From: JAFGKM01 sp964403465
GTDB lineage: Bacteria > Ratteibacteria > UBA8468 > B48-G9 > JAFGKM01
DNA: 5,652 bases
Direction of reading: 5' to 3'
Assembly (NCBI GenBank): GCA_964403465.1
Contig: CAYOFY010000088.1
Location: 1 to 5,652, forward strand
In this document: positions 1-5,652 of the stretch, one piece after another
Layout of the letters: the number at the start of each line of letters is the position of its first letter
Numbering within the stretch: position 1 is the stretch's first letter
Translations under genes and position numbers: made by a program
The notes under the pieces: generated by a model
Database searches by the model: none
Seen by the model: only the letters and a program-made list of their open reading frames with translations
What the model was told of the DNA's origin: nothing

Positions 1-765
1 TTATTTCACGGAGCCCGCCATGTTTTTAATCTGTTCAGTAATGTCCATGACCTTCGCATCAGCGGGGATATCAAGGTTAAAGACAGATTCGGCTACCGTG
101 TCCGTTTTTATATCCTGGAAGTCAATCCACATTCCCGGCGCATCCGCGTCGCCGTAGAACTCCATTTTCTCCGGCAGGAGCGAATCTCCGCATATCCAGA
201 GGAGTGCCTTGCGGAAAATCTGTCCCGTGTTCTGACCGCCTGGCGCGGGCATGACGTTTCCAATCTTATCTATGTCCCTGATCGTGATGAGATAGAAATT
301 CCTGCCCGCCTTTGTTCTTTCCTCCACATCCACGTTATCCAGACTGCCCGTGTTCTTCAGATTATTGATCGTATTTTCGTCAAACATGAAAAACTGATTC
401 TGATTCATCTGTTTTAACGCGCTTTCCGGAAGCTTGCTCAGATCCGCGGTCATGACCATGTTAAGGGACTTCTGGTACTGTATCATCTTCCCGCCGTCCA
501 TCAACATGACCATTTCCCACGGTTTTTGCATTCCGGGCTGCGACATTGCCATGTCCATCCTTATCTTTGCGCCCTTTTTCCAGAACATGACAGGTATCTT
601 CATCGTGGTGCCCATCATCTGCATGTTTATCTCATATTTGCCGCTGAGATTTTCAGCCCCGCCGTATTTCGCGTACATCCTTCCAAAAAAATCTTCCTTG
701 TTAACCTGGGCATTGGCAAAAACTGAAGCGAACAAAATCATCAGAGCCAGAATTGCTTTTCTCAT
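1..765 (-). CDS. Exported methionine-rich LolA/DUF4412-like protein
   Basis: A 254-residue protein, complete: its TAA stop is the first three bases of the window. The N-terminus is a classic Sec signal peptide (K3, hydrophobic run about 4-16, then A-N-A before Q20), with no lipobox cysteine, so a soluble periplasmic or outer-membrane-associated product is expected. The mature part has the look of the LolA/LolB-type half-barrel proteins that bind lipid or lipoprotein: alternating hydrophobic strands, a 'KIRMDMAM' strand (67-74) followed by 'MVMLMDGGKM' (85-94), and a late 'PEKMEFYGDAD' strand typical of outer-membrane lipoprotein-sorting or DUF4412-like proteins. Met is extremely frequent, 17 of the 80 residues from 48 to 127. 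The start at 765 is supported by a strong Shine-Dalgarno site 7 bases upstream. It is transcribed divergently from the prepilin peptidase. The family assignment rests on pattern recognition only. It could be a periplasmic protein of unrelated function; a true LolA role is not shown, as no LolCDE neighbours are visible. Confidence 0.8.
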   Translation of the reverse strand: MRKAILALMILFASVFANAQVNKEDFFGRMYAKYGGAENLSGKYEINMQMMGTTMKIPVMFWKKGAKIRMDMAMSQPGMQKPWEMVMLMDGGKMIQYQKSLNMVMTADLSKLPESALKQMNQNQFFMFDENTINNLKNTGSLDNVDVEERTKAGRNFYLITIRDIDKIGNVMPAPGGQNTGQIFRKALLWICGDSLLPEKMEFYGDADAPGMWIDFQDIKTDTVAESVFNLDIPADAKVMDITEQIKNMAGSVK

Positions 766-772
766 CTTTCTT

Positions 773-778
773 CTCCTT
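773..778 (-). promoter_or_regulatory. Ribosome binding site of the LolA-like gene
   Basis: On the minus strand this reads AAGGAG, a near-perfect anti-16S match, with 7 bases between it and the ATG at 765-763. It fixes the start of the exported protein and agrees with the signal peptide beginning at that Met. Confidence 0.8.
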
Positions 779-826
779 TCCCCCGACTCTACCCTGACAT
801 GCTTTCAAGGTGGGGGGTTATTTTTT

Positions 827-855
827 AGAATACCTTATTTCAGAATTGAGCGCAA
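827..855 (-). promoter_or_regulatory. Candidate sigma-70 promoter for the LolA-like gene
   Basis: On the minus strand TTGCGC (855-850) is followed after 17 bases by TATTCT (832-827). Each half keeps only the most conserved bases of the consensus, so this is a modest match. Its position would give a leader of about 55 bases before the ATG at 765. Its -35 would lie only about 10 bp from the -35 of the rightward promoter, so the two would be back to back. No better match was seen in the divergent gap. Confidence 0.35.
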
Positions 856-865
856 CATGGATGCA

Positions 866-894
866 TTGACTTTGCGAGGGATTGTATATATAAT
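866..894 (+). promoter_or_regulatory. Near-consensus sigma-70 promoter for the prepilin peptidase gene
   Basis: TTGACT (866-871), a 17-bp spacer, then a perfect TATAAT (889-894): 11 of 12 consensus bases at the ideal spacing. The expected transcription start is about 901-902, which coincides with the ATG at 902. The site lies inside the frame that would be translated if the upstream ATG at 857 were used, so it argues for a start at 902 or later. It may also drive the downstream recG operon, since no clear promoter was seen in the 1697-1744 gap. Confidence 0.7.
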
Positions 895-898
895 ACAA
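882..898. repeat. 17-bp palindrome over the -10 box, candidate operator
   Basis: TTGTAT (882-887) and ATACAA (893-898) are perfect inverted 6-bp arms around a 5-bp AT centre. The palindrome covers the whole TATAAT box of the rightward promoter. A dimeric repressor bound here would block RNA polymerase, so an operator is a reasonable inference. AT-rich sequence makes chance palindromes more likely, and no regulator gene is present in the window. Confidence 0.4.
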
Positions 899-901
899 AT
901 T

Positions 902-1696
902 ATGGGATTGATGATATTCATGAGATTGCTGATATTCATTTTTGGGCTTGTCTTCGGCAGTTTCGCCAACGTTGTCATATACCGTCTGCCAAAAGGCAAA
1001 TCCATAGTCAGCCCCGGCTCTCAATGCCCGGCATGCGGGAAAAGCATTCTGTGGCACGACAATATTCCTCTCATAAGTTTTATCCTCCTCAAAGGTAAGT
1101 GCAGATTCTGCAGGAAGAGGATATCACCGAGGTATTTTGGTGTTGAACTCCTCTCGGGACTTCTCTTTCTTCTTGTCTATCTCAAGTTCGGCTTGACGGT
1201 CAACTTTTTCATCTACCTGTTTTTCACTTTCTGCATGCTGCTTCTGGGGTTCATAGACATGGATACCTTTCTTATCTCGGATGTTATCGTTCTGCCCGGA
1301 CTTGTTCTCGGGCTTGTCTTTTCTTCGTTCTTCCCTCATATGCACTATGGTATGACAAGGGGGTCGAGCATCCTCTACTCGCTGACCGGCATAATTCTCG
1401 GCGGCGGACTGCTGTTATTCCTTGGAATGACGGGAAAACTCCTTTTCAGGAAGGAGGCAATGGGCGGAGGGGACGTGAAACTGCTTGCAATGATAGGTGC
1501 CTTTCTCGGTTGGAAATGCGTCTTCATGACCATCTTTTTCGCCTCGCTGCTCGGGACAATAATAAGCCTTACGCTCATAGCACTCAAGAAAAAAACCATG
1601 GAGGATTACGTGCCGTTCGGCCCCTACCTTGGGCTGGGGGCTGTTATCTCCATGTTCTACAAATACACGCTTTTCCTCGGTTTCATGATAAACTGA
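902..1696 (+). CDS. pilD: Type IV prepilin peptidase / N-methyltransferase (A24 family)
   Basis: An integral inner-membrane aspartyl protease that removes the leader of type IV pilins and type II secretion pseudopilins and, in bifunctional members, N-methylates the new N-terminus. Numbered from 902 (264 residues), it has the family's N-terminal signature 'FGSF.NVVIYRLP' (18-30). A cytoplasmic zinc-binding loop with two CxxC pairs follows (C42/C45, C67/C70), containing DNIPLISF and ISPRYFGVELLSG. The catalytic aspartates are in FIDMD (D119) and in the GGGD motif (D191, GxGD type). VPFGPYL is at 237-243. About eight hydrophobic segments are visible. Length is normal for the family. The presence of both CxxC pairs predicts the methyltransferase-competent form. 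The start is uncertain: ATGs at 857, 902, 911 and 920 are in frame and none has a good Shine-Dalgarno site. A promoter at 866-894 disfavours 857; homologues usually begin just before the first membrane span, which fits 902-920. No pilin or secretion genes are adjacent. Confidence 0.93.
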   Translation: MGLMIFMRLLIFIFGLVFGSFANVVIYRLPKGKSIVSPGSQCPACGKSILWHDNIPLISFILLKGKCRFCRKRISPRYFGVELLSGLLFLLVYLKFGLTVNFFIYLFFTFCMLLLGFIDMDTFLISDVIVLPGLVLGLVFSSFFPHMHYGMTRGSSILYSLTGIILGGGLLLFLGMTGKLLFRKEAMGGGDVKLLAMIGAFLGWKCVFMTIFFASLLGTIISLTLIALKKKTMEDYVPFGPYLGLGAVISMFYKYTLFLGFMIN

Positions 1697-1705
1697 AGAT
1701 GACAA

Positions 1706-1720
1706 ACCCCTCGCCGGGGT
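1706..1720 (+). other. Small GC-rich hairpin in the gap before the hypothetical gene
   Basis: ACCCC (1706-1710) can pair with GGGGT (1716-1720) around a 5-base loop. A competing pairing of AACCC (1705-1709) with GGGTT (1721-1725) is also possible. There is no T tract after it, so it is not a normal intrinsic terminator. It sits between the prepilin peptidase stop (1696) and the ribosome binding site at 1727, where it might stabilise the downstream mRNA or modulate translation, or have no role. Confidence 0.3.
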
Positions 1721-1726
1721 GGGTTG

Positions 1727-1734
1727 AAAAGGAG
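1727..1734 (+). promoter_or_regulatory. Ribosome binding site deciding the start at 1745
   Basis: AAAAGGAG ends 10 bases before the ATG at 1745. It lies inside the longer open frame that could begin with TTG at 1724, so it decides in favour of the ATG at 1745. Confidence 0.65.
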
Positions 1735-1744
1735 TCAGGGTCAA

Positions 1745-2290
1745 ATGAGTCAGGCAAGCATTGAAATCGTGAGGGAATTTTTCATAATAAACAACTTTTT
1801 CGTTCTGAAGAAGGAAGACATTCTCTTTGTCAAAAACGTACAGATTCCGTCGGGAGACAGGAGCGAAAAATTTATTCTGCCCGGTGCGGAAATCAATAAA
1901 ACGGTTGGGAATGCCGTGGTAAAACCAATTTCCTGGCATACAATGAAATTCACCCCGGGAGTTCTTTCCAAATTTCCCGAGATATTTGACTTTCTGAAGA
2001 GCAATTCAATGGAGGAGAGCAAGAAGTTCTTCAGAGGGGAAGATTTCTTGAAGGTTCTTGTTATTCCTTCTCTCCCTGCTTCCGAAGGATTGAAAAAGGA
2101 AAGCATAAGGATTATGAAGGAAAAGGGTATAGACCATCTGGTGACCTTTTCATCCATAATCGCGGGGCTTGTTGAAAAGATTGAATCAAGGCACGTTTAT
2201 CTCTCCTCCGTGAATGAGGTCCTGAGGGTGCTGAAATTTTACGGATTTTTCACCGAAGAAGAGGAGCAGAACCTGCCTTTTGACAAATGA
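1745..2290 (+). CDS. Hypothetical protein coupled to recG, function unknown
   Basis: A 181-residue soluble protein without signal peptide, membrane span or cysteine. I do not recognise a named family with certainty. Visible parts: an N-terminal helix (about 3-13), strands around 'DILFVKN' (25-31), a core segment 'AVVKPISWHTMKFTPGVL' (57-74) with the only Trp, W64, beside H65, an acidic/basic helix (77-97), a buried strand 'FLKVLVIPSLP' (101-111), a helix to 'KEKGIDHLVTF' (125-135), and a C-terminal helical region (136-170) ending in an acidic tail. The order strand-strand-helix-strand, with 'KVLVIPSLP' followed by 'GIDHLVTF', suggests a restriction-endonuclease-like alpha/beta fold. The usual D...ExK catalytic residues are not evident, so if related it would be an inactive relative; this is speculation. 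The start ATG has a good AAAAGGAG site. The stop overlaps the recG start (ATGA), so the two are translationally coupled and a DNA-related role is plausible but unproven. Confidence 0.85.
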   Translation: MSQASIEIVREFFIINNFFVLKKEDILFVKNVQIPSGDRSEKFILPGAEINKTVGNAVVKPISWHTMKFTPGVLSKFPEIFDFLKSNSMEESKKFFRGEDFLKVLVIPSLPASEGLKKESIRIMKEKGIDHLVTFSSIIAGLVEKIESRHVYLSSVNEVLRVLKFYGFFTEEEEQNLPFDK

Positions 2291-4305
2291 AAATAATGCT
2301 GGAAACCCCGCTTTCTGAGATTCCTTCAGTCGGTGGAAAACGCAGCAAATCTCTTGCCAACCTGGAACTGAACAGGATTTTGGATATCCTGTTTTTCTAT
2401 CCCCGGAGATACCTTGACCTGAGGAACTTCAAGAAAATATCAATGCTCAATCCTGGAGAAATTGCATCCGTGAAAGGTAGCGTCGTCGCAAGGGAAGAAA
2501 GGAGGCTGCGCGGGAGAATGTCATACCTCAATGTTGCACTGTCAGACGGTACCGGAATCATTTTTATCGTATTCTTCAACCAGCCGTATCTGAAGGATGT
2601 TTTTGCCGTCAACACGGAGTTTTTTGTAAGCGGCAAGGTGGAAATCTACAGGGGGAAGAACCAGATGGTCAATCCTCTTTACGAGGAATACAGGAAATCA
2701 AGGAGGGACTGGCTTCTGCCCGTGTATCCTCTTTCCGGCAGCCTTACCCACAAGTACATGAGAAAATTGATAAAATTCATAATCAACAGTCTGGAGGAAT
2801 ATCCCGGGGAAATCCTTCCCCTCAAGAACAGGCAGGACCTGAATCTTCCCAATATGAAATTTGCGCTTCAGAACATCCATTTTCCCAAATCGGACATAAA
2901 TCTTGAAAAAGCAAGGAATTATCTGATTTTCAGGGAATTTTTCATACTCCAGTTAGGGCTGTTGCTGAGGAAGGAAAGGGAGCAGAACAGTTCCGTACCC
3001 TTCAGCATGGAGATAAACAAGAATCTCGTTGATATATTTGAATCACGTCTGCCATTCAAACTCACGAAGCCGCAGAAAAAGGTCATGCTGGAGATTATCG
3101 CCGATATAAACAAGGGAAGGGTCGTGAGCCGCATGATACACGGGGAGGTTGGTTCCGGAAAAACTGTTGTGGCGGTCTTTGCGCTCTGGCTCTTCTCGCG
3201 CATGGGATTCCAGACGGCTTTGCTGGCGCCCACCGAGATACTCGCCGAGCAGCATTATCTCAACTGGAGCGGTTTTTTCCTTGAGGATGGCATACCCGTC
3301 TCCCTGATGCTGGGACAAATCTCCGAAAAGGAGAAGAACAATATCAGGGAAGGAATAAGGAACGGGGATATAAGGGTGCTCATTGGCACCCACGCCCTGC
3401 TCACCGAAGGCCTGGAATTCAGAAGTCTCAGGATGGCCGTTGTTGACGAGCAGCACAAGTTCGGCGTCAGGCAGAGAGAGATGCTCAAGGAAAAGGGGAC
3501 AGATGTGCATTACATCGTCATGAGTGCCACCCCCATACCAAGAAGCGTTGCCCTGACTTTTTACGGCGCGCTTGATATCTCAACGATAGGAGAACTTCCC
3601 AGGGGGGAGCGAAAGGTGGTAACCTATATCTTCCAGAAAGAGGAGAAGGAGAAGATATACCATTTTCTGAGGTACCAGTATTCGCACGGGAAACAGGGAT
3701 ATGTTGTAACTCCGGCCATAGAGGGGAATGAAAACATCAGGTCTGCAGTTGAGGAGTATGATGGAATCATGCGCGAACTTCCGGATGTCCCGTGCGGGTT
3801 AATCCACGGACGGCTGGCCCACAAGGAGAAGGAAGATGTCATGAGGCGGTTCAGGGACAGGGATATTGGTGTGCTGGTGGCAACTTCCGTCATAGAATCC
3901 GGGATAGATGTTCCTGATGCCTCTTACATCATCGTTGAACAGGCGGAGCGGTTCGGTCTCGCGCAATTGCACCAGCTGCGCGGAAGGGTGGGCAGGACCG
4001 GGGATATTGGGTACTGCATACTTATACCGCATTCCTACGACGACGAGGCTGTCATGGCCAGACTTGAGAGTTTTGTCGGCGCGGAAAGCGGTTTTGAGAT
4101 AGCGGAGATTGACCTTGAATTGAGAGGGCAGGGCGATCTGCTGGGGGTGAGGCAGCACGGCATCCCTCCGCTCAAGATAGGAAATATTGTCAGGGACATG
4201 GAACTGCTGAATATTGCCAGGAGTGAGGCGCAGAAAATCATCAAGGACTTCCCCCCTGAAACGATAGAGGAAAGATTTTTGAAAGGGGTATTCATAAATG
4301 ACTGA
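2287..4305 (+). CDS. recG: ATP-dependent DNA helicase RecG
   Basis: A superfamily 2 helicase that remodels stalled replication forks, Holliday junctions and R-loops in the cytoplasm. At 672 residues it is close to the E. coli protein. The N-terminal helix-hairpin-like segment 'SEIPSVGGKRSKSLANL' and FFYPRRYLD (36-44) lead into the OB-fold wedge domain (about 50-150), which splits the fork. Helicase motifs are all present: Walker A GEVGSGKT (286-293), motif Ia APTEILAEQH, DEQH box (387-390) followed by KFGVRQR, motif III SATPIPR (413-419), motif V 'TSVIESGIDVP' (533-543), and motif VI QLRGRVGR (563-570). The C-terminal TRG translocation signature RGQGDLLGVRQHG (613-625) is diagnostic of RecG (and Mfd). 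The ATG overlaps the preceding stop by 4 bp; a GAGGAG about 20 bases upstream is too far to be a standard site, so translation is probably coupled. An in-frame ATG at 2296 is an alternative. It overlaps the following glycosyltransferase by 8 bp. Confidence 0.98.
   Translation: MKIMLETPLSEIPSVGGKRSKSLANLELNRILDILFFYPRRYLDLRNFKKISMLNPGEIASVKGSVVAREERRLRGRMSYLNVALSDGTGIIFIVFFNQPYLKDVFAVNTEFFVSGKVEIYRGKNQMVNPLYEEYRKSRRDWLLPVYPLSGSLTHKYMRKLIKFIINSLEEYPGEILPLKNRQDLNLPNMKFALQNIHFPKSDINLEKARNYLIFREFFILQLGLLLRKEREQNSSVPFSMEINKNLVDIFESRLPFKLTKPQKKVMLEIIADINKGRVVSRMIHGEVGSGKTVVAVFALWLFSRMGFQTALLAPTEILAEQHYLNWSGFFLEDGIPVSLMLGQISEKEKNNIREGIRNGDIRVLIGTHALLTEGLEFRSLRMAVVDEQHKFGVRQREMLKEKGTDVHYIVMSATPIPRSVALTFYGALDISTIGELPRGERKVVTYIFQKEEKEKIYHFLRYQYSHGKQGYVVTPAIEGNENIRSAVEEYDGIMRELPDVPCGLIHGRLAHKEKEDVMRRFRDRDIGVLVATSVIESGIDVPDASYIIVEQAERFGLAQLHQLRGRVGRTGDIGYCILIPHSYDDEAVMARLESFVGAESGFEIAEIDLELRGQGDLLGVRQHGIPPLKIGNIVRDMELLNIARSEAQKIIKDFPPETIEERFLKGVFIND
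4283..4288 (+). promoter_or_regulatory. Ribosome binding site of the glycosyltransferase, inside recG
   Basis: AAGGGG lies within the last codons of recG, 9 bases before the ATG at 4298. It supports that start and independent initiation despite the 8-bp overlap with recG. Confidence 0.6.
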
Positions 4306-5002
4306 GGATATAGCAGTTTTAATCCCCGCGCATAACGAGGAAAATGCCATCGGGGGGTTGGTGGCAGGGCTCAAGGGCAGGTTTCGAACGGTCATTGTCG
4401 TTAATGACGGCTCCTCGGACAGGACAGCATCCATCGCAGGGGAAAACGGCGCCGTAGTTTTAAACCATCCGGTATGCAGGGGCAAGGGTGAGGCACTCAA
4501 AACAGGTTTTTCCTACGTTGTAAGGCAGGACATGGATGCCGTCATTACAATGGACGGCGACGGGCAGCATACCGTGGAGGACGTTGCTTATTTTGAGATT
4601 GCCTACCGGAGAAACAGAAAAGTTGCCATGTGGGTCGGGAAGAGGAAGATAAGAGGGACGGAGATGCCTCTCATAAGGCGTCTTACGAATATAAGCATGT
4701 CGCTGATAATTTCCCTGCTCTCGGGGCAGTGGATACCCGACACTCAGTGCGGTTTCCGCCTGATAAGAAGGGATGTGATTGATAAAATCCGACTCTGCAC
4801 ATCGCACTTTGAGACTGAATCGGAGTTGCTGATAAAAAGCGGCTGGCACGGTTACAGGGTGGCGTCGGTAAGAATTTCAACGGTATATCAGAATGAGAAG
4901 AGCAAGATAAATCCTTGCACCGACACAGCGAGGTTTTTCAGGATGCTTTTTGTCATTCTTTTCCCCCCGCTCTTGAGGATAACAGAATGCAGGAAAGACT
5001 GA
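4298..5002 (+). CDS. Family 2 glycosyltransferase, DPM1/polyprenyl-phosphate type
   Basis: A 234-residue GT-A fold enzyme expected to transfer a sugar from a nucleotide-sugar donor at the cytoplasmic face of the membrane, probably to a lipid or polyprenyl-phosphate acceptor. Motifs in order: 'VLIPAHNEE' (7-15) at the first strand; NDGSSD (36-41), binding the nucleotide; 'RGKGEALKTGF' (61-71); the metal-binding DGDGQH (86-91); DTQCGFR (148-154); FETESELL (171-178) near the catalytic base region; and 'VYQNEKSKINPCTDTARFF' (196-214), the tail seen in DPM1-like bacterial enzymes. There are no multi-pass membrane domains as in the longer DPM enzymes, but a short hydrophobic C-terminal stretch (about 216-226) may aid membrane contact. 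Length is typical for the single-domain form. Donor and acceptor cannot be read from sequence, so no symbol is given. It overlaps recG by 8 bp and the next gene by 16 bp. Confidence 0.92.
   Translation: MTEDIAVLIPAHNEENAIGGLVAGLKGRFRTVIVVNDGSSDRTASIAGENGAVVLNHPVCRGKGEALKTGFSYVVRQDMDAVITMDGDGQHTVEDVAYFEIAYRRNRKVAMWVGKRKIRGTEMPLIRRLTNISMSLIISLLSGQWIPDTQCGFRLIRRDVIDKIRLCTSHFETESELLIKSGWHGYRVASVRISTVYQNEKSKINPCTDTARFFRMLFVILFPPLLRITECRKD
4975..4979 (+). promoter_or_regulatory. Ribosome binding site of the isoaspartate methyltransferase
   Basis: GAGGA, 7 bases before the ATG at 4987, within the 3' end of the glycosyltransferase gene. It selects ATG 4987 over the upstream TTG at 4915 and the internal ATG at 5014. 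Confidence 0.75.
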
Positions 5003-5637
5003 ATTTCAGAGAGATGCGCGGAAGGATGGTGGAAACCCAGATCACCGGGCGCGGGATAAGCAACAGGAAGGTCATTGAGGCCTTCTTGAGTGTTCCGAGA
5101 GAAATGTTCGTTCCTGAATCCATGAAATCCTTTGCCTATGAAGACGGCCCGCTTTCAATAGGGGAGGGGCAGACCGTAAGCCAGCCGTACATAGTTGCAC
5201 TCATGACCGAATCCTTGAACCCTGGCTCAGGGGATAAAACTCTGGAGATTGGAACAGGCAGCGGCTACCAGTCAGCAATACTTGCAGAGATGGGGGTGGA
5301 ATTATACTCCGTGGAGAGGATACAGGTTCTGGCGGAAAAGGCGGGCAGGATACTGAAGGAACTCGGCTACGACGTAAGAATAAAGGTCGGCGACGGCACG
5401 CTCGGATGGATAGAATTCGCTCCCTACGACAGGATCATGGTAACTGCCGGCGGACCCGACATACCAGCTTCCCTTTTCGCCCAGCTGAAAGAAGGAGGGG
5501 CGATGGTAATGCCCGTGGGCAATACTTTCACGCAGGATCTTCTCCTTGTCAAGAAATCGTGCGGCAGAATGGTGAAGGAAAACCTGGGAGGATGTCAGTT
5601 CGTCAGGTTGCTCGGAGCCGAAGGCTGGAAAATCTGA
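4987..5637 (+). CDS. pcm: Protein-L-isoaspartate O-methyltransferase
   Basis: A cytoplasmic SAM-dependent enzyme that methylates the carboxyl of L-isoaspartyl residues in aged proteins, starting their conversion back to normal aspartate. Its 216 residues match the usual length of about 210. An N-terminal helix 'MRGRMVETQITGRGI' (10-24) is followed by 'VPREMFVP' (36-43) and the substrate-site signature IGEGQTVSQPY (58-68), which includes the conserved S65. SAM motif I is LEIGTGSGYQ (86-95), the acidic post-I residue is E110 in YSVER, and then come VGDGTLGW (134-141), APYDRIMVTAG (145-155) and QLKEGGAMVMPVG (166-178). The C-terminus ends in 'FVRLLGAEGW', as in the family. ATG 4987 is chosen because of the GAGGA site and because the family's first helix starts soon after it; the extension to TTG 4915 would only read through the glycosyltransferase gene in another frame. 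It overlaps that gene by 16 bp and is the last gene seen. Only 15 bases follow, with no visible terminator. Confidence 0.97.
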   Translation: MQERLNFREMRGRMVETQITGRGISNRKVIEAFLSVPREMFVPESMKSFAYEDGPLSIGEGQTVSQPYIVALMTESLNPGSGDKTLEIGTGSGYQSAILAEMGVELYSVERIQVLAEKAGRILKELGYDVRIKVGDGTLGWIEFAPYDRIMVTAGGPDIPASLFAQLKEGGAMVMPVGNTFTQDLLLVKKSCGRMVKENLGGCQFVRLLGAEGWKI

Positions 5638-5652
5638 CGGTTTTACACTCTT

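Noticed and set aside
851..876. Inverted repeat CGCAA ... TTGCG flanking the rightward -35 box
   Set aside because: The arms are only 5 bp with a 16-bp gap, which is expected by chance at this length.
434..901. N-terminal extension of the prepilin peptidase frame back to 434
   Set aside because: It runs antisense through the exported-protein gene and the divergent promoter region. The family signature starts only after about 920.
1697..1744. Possible intrinsic terminator after the prepilin peptidase gene
   Set aside because: The hairpin is short and is followed by GGGTTGAAAA rather than a run of T, so it does not meet the usual pattern.
1415..1939. Minus-strand open frame of 174 codons
   Set aside because: It spans the end of the prepilin peptidase, the gap and the start of the next gene in antisense, and its translation lacks any recognisable motif. 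It is a shadow of real genes.
3142..3165. RecG Walker A with Glu in place of the usual Asp (GEVGSGKT)
   Set aside because: This is a conservative change outside the essential GSGKT core, and all other motifs are intact, so no loss of function is suggested.
3799..4500. Minus-strand open frame of 233 codons
   Set aside because: It lies opposite the most conserved helicase motifs of recG and the glycosyltransferase start; the plus-strand genes explain the region fully.

Overview
The window reads as a compact stretch of chromosome from a diderm (Gram-negative-type) bacterium. The outer-membrane-sorting (LolA-type) exported protein and the type IV prepilin peptidase point to an outer membrane with a pilus or type II secretion apparatus. 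Arginine is very often AGG/AGA and isoleucine often ATA, and GC looks close to one half. One gene is a hypothetical family with no recognised function. This mix would suit an uncultured diderm phylum of the Omnitrophota/Elusimicrobiota kind, but that placement is a weak inference. I see no mobile element, CRISPR array, tRNA or rRNA.

Layout. On the minus strand, 1-765 is a secreted, strongly methionine-rich LolA/DUF4412-like protein whose stop codon lies exactly at the window edge. A divergent intergenic region (766-901) separates it from everything else. It holds a near-consensus sigma-70 promoter (TTGACT, 17 bp, TATAAT) firing to the right, a 17-bp palindrome overlying that -10 box, and a weaker candidate promoter firing to the left. 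To the right, all on the plus strand, come a prepilin peptidase (902-1696), a 48-bp gap with a small hairpin and a clear ribosome binding site, a hypothetical protein (1745-2290), recG (2287-4305), a family 2 glycosyltransferase (4298-5002) and protein-L-isoaspartate O-methyltransferase (4987-5637).

The last four genes overlap one another by 4, 8 and 16 bp and are almost certainly one translationally coupled operon, perhaps with the prepilin peptidase as its first gene. Their products belong to different processes: pilin processing, replication-fork and recombination repair (RecG), polyprenyl-linked or cell-surface sugar transfer (GT2) and repair of aged proteins (PCM). The gene order therefore looks like housekeeping packing rather than a single pathway. 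The one unexplained member is the 181-residue protein overlapping recG.

Nothing in the window amounts to a clear new multi-gene system. The best leads are the unknown RecG-coupled protein, the palindrome-covered and possibly leaderless promoter of the prepilin peptidase, and the methionine-rich exported protein.
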